64,000 nucleotides of DNA from Afipia sp. GTDB taxonomy: Bacteria; Pseudomonadota; Alphaproteobacteria; Rhizobiales; Xanthobacteraceae. Each line of letters starts with the position of its first letter. Position 1 is the first letter of the stretch. Under the pieces are notes generated by a model that had not been told where the DNA came from, searched no databases, and was given only the letters and a program-made list of their open reading frames with translations. The position numbers and the translations under genes are program-made. Shown here piece after piece: positions 1-8,809 of the stretch. Location of the stretch: positions 310,001 through 374,000 of the forward strand of contig JANQAK010000004.1 in the NCBI GenBank assembly GCA_024707075.1. Direction: 5' to 3'.

Positions 1-321
1 GCGCGCGTAGCGACGCCGACGATTTGACCCCAAGCATGAAATTCCCCGTCCGATTCCCAGTCTATTCGCCTCGTTCTGAGGCCAAATTTGGTCCGGCGCG
101 GCCATTCCTTTGCGGCCGCAGCGTCCAAGCGAAGCCGCCGCTCCGGACCTGTCCGGCCGGATGCTCGTTCATCCGGCTAAGGTGTTGGAGCAGCGCCGCT
201 TTTTCGGGTTCGTGATCGAACGCGAAGAGCGCAGGGAATCAAACTAGGGGGCGACGGTTTCAAAAGGGTTAAGCAAGGGTTTCCGCAGCCAGCGGGATCT
301 GTCGCGTATTTGCGACAATTG
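1..321. other. Left-edge intergenic DNA, no gene seen
   Basis: I see no convincing coding region here. The only open frame (24-215) has no ribosome binding site and no recognisable family features. The stretch leads into the phasin promoter region. Confidence 0.5.
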
Positions 322-333
322 TGCGACGCACCA
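322..333. promoter_or_regulatory. Candidate PhaR-type operator upstream of phasin gene (site 1)
   Basis: The sequence TGCGACGCACCA fits the consensus TGCRNYGCASMA at every position. I recall that consensus for a Bradyrhizobium PhaR regulator of polyhydroxyalkanoate genes; I could not check it. The site lies just upstream of the -35 box of the phasin promoter. Confidence 0.5.
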
Positions 334-338
334 GATTC

Positions 339-367
339 TTGACATTTTTTGTGCAATGCGGCATAGT
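339..367 (+). promoter_or_regulatory. Sigma-70-type promoter of the phasin gene
   Basis: TTGACA (339-344, a perfect -35 box) is followed by a 17-base spacer and CATAGT (362-367, four of six -10 consensus bases). It lies about 70 bases before the phasin start codon and points toward it. The spacing and the context of a usually abundant protein support it. Confidence 0.6.
352..363. promoter_or_regulatory. Candidate PhaR-type operator overlapping the phasin promoter (site 2)
   Basis: TGCAATGCGGCA matches the recalled PhaR consensus TGCRNYGCASMA at 11 of 12 positions. It overlaps the end of the spacer and the first bases of the -10 box, exactly 30 bases after site 1. That placement suits a repressor that blocks RNA polymerase. 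Confidence 0.45.
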
Positions 368-436
368 TGAGACGTGGTTAGGGAGCCGGGAACCTCCCGG
401 CATGTGCAGGTCTCAGTCTGGGAAAGGATACGATTA

Positions 437-775
437 ATGGCTCAAGTTGAAGAAATTCAGAAATACGGCAAGGAGCAGTTCGAGGCTGCTGTCGCTTCGG
501 TCAATACCTTCTCGAGCGGCTTTCAGTCGATTGCCAATGCCTATGGCGAATATGCCAAGAAGTCGTTCGAAGACACCAAGGCCTTCGTTGAAAAGCTCTC
601 GGGCGTGAAGTCGGTCGAGAAGGCCATCGAGGTTCAGACCGAATTCGCAAAGAACTCTTACGAGACGTTCGTTGCCGAGTCGCAGAAGATCGGCGAACTC
701 TACAGCGATCTCGCCAAGCAGGCCTTCAAGCCTTTTGAGACCCTTGTTGCGAAGGTCGCTCCGACCACGCACTGA
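437..775 (+). CDS. Phasin family protein
   Basis: This is a phasin, a small amphipathic protein that coats cytoplasmic polyhydroxyalkanoate granules. The 112-residue product is almost wholly helical in character, rich in Ala, Lys, Glu and Phe, and lacks Cys, Trp and a signal peptide. The block QSIANAYGEYAKKSFED is typical of the short rhizobial phasin family. I chose the ATG at 437 because the purine-rich GGGAAAGGA lies about 8 bases upstream; an upstream GTG at 374 would add 21 unlikely residues. A strong promoter with two PhaR-like sites precedes it and a strong terminator follows, so it is probably a single-gene unit. Confidence 0.9.
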   Translation: MAQVEEIQKYGKEQFEAAVASVNTFSSGFQSIANAYGEYAKKSFEDTKAFVEKLSGVKSVEKAIEVQTEFAKNSYETFVAESQKIGELYSDLAKQAFKPFETLVAKVAPTTH

Positions 776-796
776 TCTCTCGGCTCTCCACCAACG

Positions 797-829
797 AAAA
801 AGCCCGGCTTCGACAGCCGGGCTTTTTTA
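797..829. terminator. Bidirectional rho-independent terminator
   Basis: An 11-base GC-rich stem (AAGCCCGGCTT-type arms at 800-823) is followed by a T run on the + strand. It is preceded by an A run, which becomes a T run on the other strand. It can serve both the phasin gene and the convergent gene ending at 863. Confidence 0.85.
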
Positions 830-862
830 TTGGTCTTGTTGGTCGCGTCGCTACGACCATTC

Positions 863-2233
863 TTATTTCGCGAGACGCAGTTTCGAAAGCGATGAGCCGA
901 TCGAACTAAACGCGCTTGCGATGCCGCTCGCCGAGGTCGATGAATAGAAACTGCCGCTGTCGGCGCACGCCTTCAGAACAGCGGATTCCGGATCGCCATC
1001 GGTATTGACCTGAATGGTATAGACAGAGGTCGATCCATTCGTTTTATTTTTGATGTTGTTGCAGAGAATAGTCTGCCGGTCATCGACCTGTGAGGACCAA
1101 CTGTATCCGTTGCCGTACCAGCGATCCTGCGTGTTCATCCCGTCCGACAGCAGGATGATCGCGTCAGTATATTTATAGGCAGAATCCTTGGCGGGCGTCA
1201 CGAACGGATCTGCCGACTGAAGCATCATCCATGCCCACTGCATGCCGATCGGCTGATTGGTTGAGCCGTTCGCGACCAGGTTGTTGATCTTGCCTTTGAT
1301 CGTCGTATCGTCGGTTGAACTGTCGCCTTCTTTGGAATTGTACACTGACGTCATCGGTAGGATGGATGAACCGCAGTCGCTGTAGTTCGCAGCAAGAAAC
1401 AGCGTCGCCGGTGTGACGGTGGTCGGCACATCCTTCGTCGTGTCGTAAGGCTGAGTGCGATCTGTCACGCAACCTTTCCAGCTGTTGACGTTGTTGGGAG
1501 TCCATGTCTTCCCGGCGGCGACACACGAACTCTTGGTCTTTTTGGTTGACTGGCTGCAACTGCCATAACTGGTGTCCCAGTCAAGCCAGGCGGCGGTCTT
1601 ATTGCTGGTGCCGACATTGACCATGACGTTGAAAGGAATGATCGACAGATACACGTCGTCGACGGTCTTCGCCGACAACTTGAGTGTATCCACCAAAGCC
1701 TTGGCGGCCTTTTTCATGGCATCGAGCTTGTCGTCAGAGTTCATCGATCCCGTGATGTCCAGCGCCATCGCGATCCGGAGTCGGGTGTTGCCCCAAGCCG
1801 TGGTCGAACTTGCACCGAAGTCGAGGGTCGGGAAGCCTACGACCTTCATGAAATCGGTTTGCATGGTGGCCGATCCCGTGACGACCACCTTGGAACCTTG
1901 TGTGCTGCTGGTGGTATAGCTCGCATTCACGACAACGTTCTGTGCTTCGGGATGGTTGTAGAGTGAGTTGAAATAAGTCTGTGCCTTTTGATTGATTTCC
2001 GCGGCGGTCATGCTGCTCGTCGCGTCCCTGGAAATCATCAGGGCCGCGGTATCGAGCGCCGCCTGCATGGCGGTGCGGGCGTTGTTGACGCGGGAATAGT
2101 CAATAGCGCCGCCGACAAATCCCAGTATCGGGAGGATCGCGATGCCAAACAGCACGGCCACGTTGCCATCTTCGGCGCGGCGGAAGCGCGCGATGGAACT
2201 GCGGACTCGCTTGAAGATCGATGCATCAGCCAT
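863..2233 (-). CDS. TadG-like pilus-assembly/von Willebrand factor A protein
   Basis: The 456-residue product has an N-terminal TadE/TadG-type segment: a basic start, the block RFRRAEDGNVAVLFGIAILP and a single membrane helix at about residues 25-42. It then has a large extracytoplasmic von Willebrand A domain. The metal site is the variant D159-x-T161-x-S163 in LDITGSM. TadG-like proteins are associated with Flp pilus machinery at the cell envelope. I chose the ATG at 2233 because GGTGA lies 6 bases upstream and homologues start close to the RFRR block. No tad or cpa genes are nearby, so this is an orphan copy and a role in Flp pili is only inferred. It ends against the bidirectional terminator shared with the phasin gene. 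Confidence 0.8.
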   Translation of the reverse strand: MADASIFKRVRSSIARFRRAEDGNVAVLFGIAILPILGFVGGAIDYSRVNNARTAMQAALDTAALMISRDATSSMTAAEINQKAQTYFNSLYNHPEAQNVVVNASYTTSSTQGSKVVVTGSATMQTDFMKVVGFPTLDFGASSTTAWGNTRLRIAMALDITGSMNSDDKLDAMKKAAKALVDTLKLSAKTVDDVYLSIIPFNVMVNVGTSNKTAAWLDWDTSYGSCSQSTKKTKSSCVAAGKTWTPNNVNSWKGCVTDRTQPYDTTKDVPTTVTPATLFLAANYSDCGSSILPMTSVYNSKEGDSSTDDTTIKGKINNLVANGSTNQPIGMQWAWMMLQSADPFVTPAKDSAYKYTDAIILLSDGMNTQDRWYGNGYSWSSQVDDRQTILCNNIKNKTNGSTSVYTIQVNTDGDPESAVLKACADSGSFYSSTSASGIASAFSSIGSSLSKLRLAK

Positions 2234-2902
2234 GACGTCACCAGAAAAATGAGGTTCTGGGACGGTGGATAGTCCGCACGCATGAAGAGGTCGTAAAATA
2301 TGCCGCAGAATAACGGGTACACCTGAGAAACAGGCGGCCGGCGAGGCCGGCCGTGTATCTTCATCGTGAAGGCCGGGTTGCTTGCTTCGTTCGAATTTTA
2401 TCGATTTCCCGGCCGGATGTGCGGCGGTTGAAGGCCCGGAATGCTTTAAAATTGATGCAAAGGTCACGGCAATCACCAGAAAATGGGTCATGCCAAGTGG
2501 TAGGTGCGGGCGATGAAGGGGCGGTAAAAGTTGCCGCCAATCTACGTAAAATGCCCCATAAAGTGGGTGGTCCGGCTCTTGATCGGTGCATATCCCCAAC
2601 AGTGCCTCAACGGGATGCGGCGCAATTAGCGCGATTATCCGGCACTTGCATTAACCAAAGGCAGCGGCCGGGGACGGGACGGCGCTGGCTGTTACGCCGG
2701 GCCTCGGCCGGTCACGGCATGCTTGCGGGCAGCGCAATAGCGACCCATATTGTTAATGTGATCCGAGGGGGCTGTGCCGTTCGCGGGTCGACGTTTTGTG
2801 GGGATTTCGAACTCTCAAGCCATGCTGCAATTGTCTTCATATCCGGAACCAGTCGCGGCACCCAGGGTGACCGGCGAGCGAACCGCCAGCGTCAACCCGC
2901 GA
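2234..2902. other. Intergenic region between vWA gene and clpS
   Basis: This 669-base stretch separates two divergent genes and should hold both promoters. I see no credible coding region. The only recognisable signal is a moderate promoter-like pair at 2723-2751 facing clpS. Confidence 0.5.
2723..2751 (+). promoter_or_regulatory. Possible clpS promoter
   Basis: TTGCGG (2723-2728), a 17-base spacer and CATATT (2746-2751) give a moderate sigma-70-like match. It would make a leader of roughly 145 bases before clpS. The evidence is only this match and its position. Confidence 0.3.
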
Positions 2903-3235
2903 ATGAGCAAGGATGACAACGGCAACAATGGGCGTGGTGGTCCCGGCACGTCGGTCATCACCAAGGTCAAGCCAAAAACCAAGCGGCCCAACCTGTACCG
3001 TGTTTTGATCCTGAACGACGATTACACGCCGATGGAGTTCGTCGTTCATGTTCTGGAGAAGTTCTTCAACAAGGATGTTGAAGCCGCGACCACGATCATG
3101 TTGCATGTACATCACCATGGCATCGGCGAATGCGGCGTTTTTACATACGAGATCGCCGAAACCAAGGTGACGCAGGTGATGGACTTTGCGCGAAAACATC
3201 AGCATCCTTTGCAATGCGTGATGGAAAAGAAGTAG
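2903..3235 (+). CDS. clpS: ATP-dependent Clp protease adaptor ClpS
   Basis: ClpS delivers N-end-rule substrates to ClpA. The 110-residue product has the usual disordered N terminus followed by the conserved core: [20 protein letters not shown] (the [10 protein letters not shown] block contacts substrate), then [15 protein letters not shown] and the end [11 protein letters not shown]. Length suits the rhizobial housekeeping ClpS. I chose the ATG at 2903 by family length. Upstream starts at 2822 (ATG) and 2774 (GTG, with a G-rich stretch only 2 bases away) are possible but would add unconserved residues. clpA follows after 129 bases, as expected for the adaptor-chaperone pair. Confidence 0.93.
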   Translation: MSKDDNGNNGRGGPGTSVITKVKPKTKRPNLYRVLILNDDYTPMEFVVHVLEKFFNKDVEAATTIMLHVHHHGIGECGVFTYEIAETKVTQVMDFARKHQHPLQCVMEKK

Positions 3236-3364
3236 CATTTGAGTCTGATCCGGAACGTGGGAACCGGATTGGGGAACGATAACGCTGACAGGTTGCAGGA
3301 ACTGATCAAGCCGGACCGGATGACAAACGATCGAGTGAATTGGCGGGGGCCATAAGGGACGCGA

Positions 3365-5761
3365 ATGCCGACTTTTTCTCAAAGCCTTGAACAATCCCTG
3401 CACCGCGCGCTGGCGATCGCAAACGAGCGGCATCATCAATACGCGACGCTTGAGCATCTGTTGCTTTCGCTGATCGACGACTCCGATGCAGCCGCCGTGA
3501 TGCGCGCATGCAGCGTCGATCTCGACAAGCTGCGTGGCAGCCTTGTCAATTATCTTGAAACCGAATTTGAAAACCTGGTGGCGGAAGGCGCGGACGACGC
3601 CAAGCCGACGGCCGGATTCCAGCGCGTTGTTCAGCGCGCCGTCATCCATGTGCAGTCGTCCGGCCGCGAGGAAGTCACCGGTGCCAACGTGCTGATCGCG
3701 ATCTTTGCGGAGCGCGAAAGCCATGCGGCGTATTTCCTGCAGGAGCAGGACATGACGCGCTACGATGCGGTGAACTACATCAGTCACGGTATCGCAAAGC
3801 GTCCCGGCGTGTCCGAGGCTCGCCCGGTGCGCGGCGTCGATGAGGAAACCGACGCCAAGGGCGCCGAGGATTCCAAGAAGAAGGGCGAGGCGCTCGATAC
3901 CTATTGCGTCAACCTGAACAAGAAGGCGCGTGACGGCAAGATCGATCCCGTGATCGGCCGCAATGCCGAGATTAACCGCGCCATCCAGGTGCTGTGCCGC
4001 CGCCAGAAGAACAATCCGCTGTTCGTCGGCGAAGCCGGCGTCGGCAAGACCGCGATCGCGGAGGGCCTCGCCAAGCGCATCGTCGACAGCGAAGTGCCGG
4101 AGGTGCTGGCTGCGGCGACCGTGTTCTCGCTCGACATGGGCACGCTGCTGGCAGGCACGCGCTATCGCGGTGATTTCGAAGAGCGCCTGAAGCAGGTCAT
4201 CAAGGAACTGGAAGCGCATCCCAATGCGATCCTGTTCATCGACGAAATCCACACCGTGATCGGCGCGGGCGCGACATCGGGCGGCGCGATGGATGCATCG
4301 AATTTGCTGAAGCCGGCGCTGGCTTCCGGCACGATCCGCTGCATGGGATCGACCACCTACAAGGAATACCGTCAGCACTTCGAGAAGGATCGCGCGCTGG
4401 TGCGCCGGTTCCAGAAGATCGACGTCAACGAGCCGACGGTGGACGATGCCATTGGCATCCTCAAGGGCCTCAAGCCGTATTTCGAGGACTACCACAAGCT
4501 CAAGTACACCAACGAGGCGATCGAGGCCGCGGTGAACCTGTCGGCGCGCTACATCCATGATCGCAAGCTGCCGGACAAGGCGATCGACGTGATCGACGAG
4601 TCGGGTGCGGCGCAGATGCTCGTGCCCGAGAACAAGCGCAAGAAGACCATCGGCATCAAGGAAATCGAGACCACCATCGCAACGATGGCGCGGATTCCGC
4701 CGAAGTCTGTATCCAAGGACGACGCCGAGGTGCTCAAGCATCTCGAGGCGACCCTGAAGCGCACCGTGTTCGGTCAGGACAAGGCCATCGAGGCGCTGGC
4801 CGCTTCGATCAAGCTTGCGCGCGCGGGCTTGCGCGAACCGGAAAAGCCGATCGGCTCGTACCTGTTCTCGGGACCGACCGGCGTCGGCAAGACCGAAGTT
4901 GCCAAGCAACTGGCGGCATCCCTCGGCGTCGAACTGATCCGCTTCGACATGTCGGAGTACATGGAGCGGCACACCGTGTCGCGTCTGATCGGCGCGCCTC
5001 CGGGTTATGTCGGTTTCGATCAGGGCGGCCTGCTGACCGATGGCGTGGACCAGCATCCGCACTGCGTGGTGCTGCTCGACGAAATCGAGAAGGCGCATCC
5101 GGATCTCTACAACGTGCTGTTGCAGATCATGGATCACGGCAAGCTGACCGATCACAACGGCAAGCAGGTCAACTTCCGTAACGTCATCCTGATCATGACG
5201 ACCAATGCCGGCGCGGCCGACATGGCGCGTCAGGCCTTTGGCTTCACGCGGAGCAAGCGGGAAGGCGACGACCATGAGGCGATCAACCGTCAGTTCGCGC
5301 CGGAATTCCGCAACCGTCTCGATGCGATCGTGTCGTTCGCTCATCTCAACACCGATGTGATCGGCATGGTGGTCGAGAAGTTCGTGCTTCAGCTCGAGGC
5401 CCAGCTTGCGGACCGTGACGTGACCATCGAGCTGTCCGAGCCTGCGAAGGCCTGGCTGGTCAAGGAAGGCTACGATGAGCAGATGGGTGCGCGGCCGATG
5501 GCGCGCGTCATCCAGGAGCACATCAAGAAGCCGCTCGCCGATCAGCTTCTGTTCGGCGAACTCAAGGGCGGCGGCCATGTGCGCGTCATTCTCGCCAAGG
5601 ACGAGGCGGGCGCGGACAAGATCAGCTTCGAGTATGTCGAAGGTCCGGTCACGCCGAAGCCGGAGAAGCTGCCCGGTGCCCGCAAGCGTACCGCGCCCCG
5701 CAAGCCGAAGGGCAATGACGGTCCGAAAGGCCCGGCCAAGCCGCCGCTTGTGAAGGCCTGA
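3365..5761 (+). CDS. clpA: ATP-dependent Clp protease ATP-binding subunit ClpA
   Basis: ClpA is the AAA+ unfoldase that feeds proteins to ClpP. The 798-residue product begins with two Clp_N repeats (about residues 1-150), which bind ClpS. AAA module 1 follows, with Walker A GEAGVGKTAIAEGL near residue 220 and Walker B ILFIDEIHT. AAA module 2 has Walker A GPTGVGKTE near residue 502 and Walker B VVLLDEIEKAHPD, then the ClpB_D2-small region. There is no ClpB-type middle coiled coil, which separates it from ClpB. The tail after about residue 750 is rich in Lys, Pro and Arg. It lies downstream of clpS and ends before a strong terminator at 5791. Confidence 0.97.
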   Translation: MPTFSQSLEQSLHRALAIANERHHQYATLEHLLLSLIDDSDAAAVMRACSVDLDKLRGSLVNYLETEFENLVAEGADDAKPTAGFQRVVQRAVIHVQSSGREEVTGANVLIAIFAERESHAAYFLQEQDMTRYDAVNYISHGIAKRPGVSEARPVRGVDEETDAKGAEDSKKKGEALDTYCVNLNKKARDGKIDPVIGRNAEINRAIQVLCRRQKNNPLFVGEAGVGKTAIAEGLAKRIVDSEVPEVLAAATVFSLDMGTLLAGTRYRGDFEERLKQVIKELEAHPNAILFIDEIHTVIGAGATSGGAMDASNLLKPALASGTIRCMGSTTYKEYRQHFEKDRALVRRFQKIDVNEPTVDDAIGILKGLKPYFEDYHKLKYTNEAIEAAVNLSARYIHDRKLPDKAIDVIDESGAAQMLVPENKRKKTIGIKEIETTIATMARIPPKSVSKDDAEVLKHLEATLKRTVFGQDKAIEALAASIKLARAGLREPEKPIGSYLFSGPTGVGKTEVAKQLAASLGVELIRFDMSEYMERHTVSRLIGAPPGYVGFDQGGLLTDGVDQHPHCVVLLDEIEKAHPDLYNVLLQIMDHGKLTDHNGKQVNFRNVILIMTTNAGAADMARQAFGFTRSKREGDDHEAINRQFAPEFRNRLDAIVSFAHLNTDVIGMVVEKFVLQLEAQLADRDVTIELSEPAKAWLVKEGYDEQMGARPMARVIQEHIKKPLADQLLFGELKGGGHVRVILAKDEAGADKISFEYVEGPVTPKPEKLPGARKRTAPRKPKGNDGPKGPAKPPLVKA

Positions 5762-5790
5762 GCGCCTCGCTCAAGTTGTTGAGACCAATC

Positions 5791-5827
5791 AAAACCCGGC
5801 GATCGCAGGATCGCCGGGTTTTTTTTC
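5791..5827. terminator. Rho-independent terminator after clpA
   Basis: Perfect 12-base arms (5793-5804 and 5809-5820) enclose the four-base loop GCAG and are followed by eight T residues. An A run on the left side lets it also act weakly on the convergent gene ending at 5847. Confidence 0.9.
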
Positions 5828-5846
5828 TCTGCGCGTCGCGCGGAAA

Positions 5847-6296
5847 TCAGAAGCGCTTCAGCGCGGCGATGATGGGCTCGAACCTGGCGTTGATGGCTTT
5901 GCCCGCCGTGGAGGCGACCGTGATCGCGGTCAGTCCGGCCAACACGGTGACGATGACATACTGCGCTGTCGCGATGGCGATCAGCGGCTTCAGCAACCCG
6001 CGGCCTATTCGTCTGGCGTTGTTAGGGCGGGGTGTCTGAAAAGCTGTTTGATGAAGAGGTGTGGCCTCGATGTCGAACACCGAGACGGCGCGTACACGCT
6101 CTGCCTCCAGTTCATCGATCTGCTCTGAATATTCCGCGGCCTGGATACCGGCGTCGCGCGTCTCCGATGGCGCGATGTCATGCCTCGCGCCATCCAGCGG
6201 TGAATTGATGTCGTTGAATGCGAGCAAGTCGCTGATCCTGCCGTTTTCACTGTTTGCTAACCCTAGGCGGGCTGCGAGGGCGGGGCTATGACGCAT
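5847..6296 (-). CDS. Hypothetical protein with C-terminal membrane segment
   Basis: I do not recognise this 149-residue product. The N-terminal two thirds are hydrophilic and acidic, including an Ala/Glu-rich stretch around EYSEQIDELEAERVRAVSVF. A hydrophobic segment (about residues 102-125, AIATAQYVIVTVLAGLTAIT) probably spans the membrane, and a short basic tail follows. It could be a tail-anchored envelope protein, but no family is apparent. It is convergent with clpA and shares the terminator region. Base composition resembles its neighbours. Confidence 0.5.
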   Translation of the reverse strand: MRHSPALAARLGLANSENGRISDLLAFNDINSPLDGARHDIAPSETRDAGIQAAEYSEQIDELEAERVRAVSVFDIEATPLHQTAFQTPRPNNARRIGRGLLKPLIAIATAQYVIVTVLAGLTAITVASTAGKAINARFEPIIAALKRF

Positions 6297-6478
6297 CCCG
6301 GAAAGGTCTTGTTAAGGTAAACGGCGGCTGCGGCCAGATCGCCTGAGGGCCGGATGTGTTCACCCGATGGATCACGGACTTTCAACAAGCTCCAATGTTG
6401 ATGCGATTTTTGGAATCATGCGACGGCTTTCGATGAATCGATCTGCTTTTCGACATTCTCGTCTGCGATGTCTGCGGC

Positions 6479-7539
6479 ATGAAACGGTGGGTTCCGACGA
6501 CATGGTTGGCGTGTCTGGTGGCTGGCGTGGCGCTGATGGCGGTCGCGCCCCCGCGCGCGCGGATGATCTGGTTCCACCCAGCACGTTCGCGCCAGGCGCA
6601 CCGCCCGAGGCGGCCGGACCGAAACCCGATGCGAAGGCTCCGGAGCAGGGAGACGCTTTGGTCTCAATGCCACCAGTGCCGGAAGCAAAGCCGGCGGGCG
6701 ACATGCTGTCGTCTTCGATTGCGAAAGACGTGTCCGCGCGCGAGGCGATGTGTCTGATGATCGAGTCGGCGGCGACGGCGCATGGTTTGCCGCTGGAATT
6801 CTTCGCCCGTGTTATCTGGCAGGAAAGCCGCTTTCAGCCCGACGCGGTGGGGCCGGTCACGCGCAGCGGCCAGCGCGCTCAGGGCGTCGCGCAGTTCATG
6901 CCGGGGACGGCGAGCGAGCGGCGACTGCTTGATCCATTCGATCCCGTGCAAGCGCTGCCGAAGTCGGCCGAGTTCCTGCGCGACTTGCGCGAGCAGTTCG
7001 GCAATCTCGGGCTGGCTGCTGCGGCCTACAACGCGGGGCCGCGACGCGTGCAGGAATGGCTTGCCGGCACCGGCTATATGCCTTCCGAGACCCGCAACTA
7101 TGTCTACGCGATCACCGGCACGCCGGTGGATGACTGGGCGGCCGCGGGGAAAAATGAAGCGATCAGGGATCGCGCGCCGCCGGCCGGGTGCCGTGAACTG
7201 ATGGCGCTGTTGCAGCGTGCGCCGAACCCGTTCGTGGCCGAACTTGAGCAACGCGTGAAACTCGGCGCGGACGCGCCCTGGGGCGTGCAACTCGCGGCCG
7301 GATTTGCGCGCGACCGTGCGCTGGCGATGTATGCGCGCACCATGAAGCGCCTGAGCGCCGTGATCGGCGATCGCGATTCGAGTCTGCTGAGTTCGATCTT
7401 CCGGAGCAGAGGCACCCGCCCGTTCTATCAGGTGCGGGTCGGCGCCGACACACGCGCCGCCGCCAATGATCTGTGCGACCGGATCAAGCGGGCGGGGCAG
7501 GCGTGCATCGTTCTGAAGAACGCGCAGGGGCGCGGTTAA
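6479..7539 (+). CDS. Lytic transglycosylase, SLT domain plus SPOR-like tail (frameshifted near 6551-6562)
   Basis: This is a periplasmic murein lytic transglycosylase. The catalytic domain has WQESRFQPDAVGP (catalytic Glu in ESRF), the block AQGVAQFMPGTA and the block LAAAAYNAGPRRV. The last 60 residues (FYQVRVGADTRAAANDLCDR and on) resemble a SPOR/SPOR-like fold. The frame carrying these domains has no sensible N terminus. A classic signal peptide (MKRWVPTTWLACLVAGVALM, starting at the ATG at 6479) lies in the next frame, and the domain frame resumes with ARADDLVPP just after. One missing base or one extra CG unit in the CG repeat at 6551-6562 would join them. I read this as one intact gene with a sequence error, though a true mutation is possible. 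Confidence 0.8.
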
Positions 7540-7675
7540 TGACAACTTGGCGTCCGGATGCCGGAAGCAGTTCAGCGCGATGAATCTCTTGCGACGGTTA
7601 ACGGTGAAGCCCCGAAGGGGCGATCAAAGAAATACAATGATTTCAGGCATAATTTCAATTCCCGGAGAAAATTTT

Positions 7676-7885
7676 ATGCTCAATGAATTGCTAACGCGAT
7701 TGCGATGTTTTTCGTTTAAGTTTTGCGAAACCGTTTTCCAATCATCTGGCCGGGCGCTGCGGGACTTCTTCCGCTGCATCCACCGGGAGGCTGTCGTGCT
7801 GACATTCGGAATTATCGGTCTCGCGTTTGCGGCACTGTGCGTGCTCGGCACGCTGTCGTCATCCGCACGCGAGCCGTCGGTCTGA
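7676..7885 (+). CDS. Small hypothetical membrane protein
   Basis: The 69-residue product has a basic, amphipathic N-terminal half with several Cys and Arg residues. One hydrophobic segment near the C terminus (VLTFGIIGLAFAALCVLGTL) is probably a membrane anchor. I recognise no family. I chose the ATG at 7676 because GGAGAAAA lies about 8 bases upstream, whereas the longer reading from 7547 has no ribosome binding site. It sits between the transglycosylase and azlC in the same direction. Whether it is expressed is uncertain. Confidence 0.45.
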   Translation: MLNELLTRLRCFSFKFCETVFQSSGRALRDFFRCIHREAVVLTFGIIGLAFAALCVLGTLSSSAREPSV

Positions 7886-8071
7886 TCCTGGATCTGGTTT
7901 TAGATTCAGTTTGGCGCACGACGCGCTGGCTGCCGCCGCCGGATGTGTCGCCATAGCCTGTGCGATGTGTTTTTTGCGTCGCGCTCCCCAAATTAACGTC
8001 TGCGATCTCTTGACGGCGGAGGTATTTCACCCGCGTGATGAATCAAACGATTCATCCGGTATTCTGTCCCC

Positions 8072-8809
8072 TTGGCACTTCCAGCCCTCGATTCCCCGAA
8101 ATGGCAAAGCGCGTCCGCGGCCTTCGCGTTCGGCGTGAAGTCGGCGCTGTCGTCGATTCTGGCGCTGGTGCTGTTCGGTACCTTCATCGGCGTCGGCGCC
8201 TTCGCCCATGATACCGGCTTCACGCTGGGCTGGGCGGTCGCCAGCACCATGCTGGTCTGGGCCGGGCCCGCGCAGATCATCCTGATCTCGACGTCCCATG
8301 CTGGTGCAACGGTGCTGGAATCGGCGCTGGCGGTGACCATCAGCGCGATCCGGCTGTTGCCGATGGTGGTGGCCGTGCTGCCGATGATGCGCACGCCTCG
8401 GACGAAAATGCATCAGCTTGCGTTGCCGGCGCATCTGACGGCAGTCACCGTGTGGGTCGAGAGTTTCCGCCTTCTGCCGCATGTGCCGCGCGAACGGCGG
8501 ATCGCATTCGTGAATGGTCTCGGCTGCGGGCTGGTGTTCCTGAGCTGTGTCGCAACCACGATCGGCTTTGGGCTTGCGGCCAATCTGCCGCCGCTGCTGG
8601 CTGCGGGCATTCTGGCGCTGACGCCGCTGACGTTCCTCCTGTCCACGGCGCGTAACGCGCATCGTCTGGTGGACAAGCTCGCGCTTGCGCTCGGGCTTGC
8701 GCTCTATCCGCTGGTGCAACTGCTGCACACCGGTGTGGACATCATGATCTGCGGCGTGACGTCCGGCACCATCGCCTATGCCATCCATCGCTGGCGGAAG
8801 CGCGCATGA
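8072..8809 (+). CDS. azlC: AzlC family branched-chain amino acid exporter, large subunit
   Basis: AzlC pairs with the small AzlD protein to export branched-chain or related amino acids. The 245-residue product has about seven hydrophobic segments. It carries the AzlC features of an early FGVKSALSSILALVLFGTFI segment and the block WAGPAQIILISTSHAGA followed by ISAIRLLPMVVA. The only in-frame start upstream of the domain is a TTG at 8072 without a ribosome binding site. A GTG/ATG pair at 8035/8038 with GGAGG upstream lies in another frame that would join near the AAA at 8099-8102, so the true N terminus may be lost to a frameshift. azlD overlaps its stop codon. Confidence 0.85.
   Translation: MALPALDSPKWQSASAAFAFGVKSALSSILALVLFGTFIGVGAFAHDTGFTLGWAVASTMLVWAGPAQIILISTSHAGATVLESALAVTISAIRLLPMVVAVLPMMRTPRTKMHQLALPAHLTAVTVWVESFRLLPHVPRERRIAFVNGLGCGLVFLSCVATTIGFGLAANLPPLLAAGILALTPLTFLLSTARNAHRLVDKLALALGLALYPLVQLLHTGVDIMICGVTSGTIAYAIHRWRKRA

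Noticed and set aside
2837-5578. A 913-codon open frame antisense to clpS-clpA
   Set aside because: It is a codon-bias shadow of clpA in high-GC DNA; composition is abnormal (His/Arg/Leu-rich) and no family features are visible.
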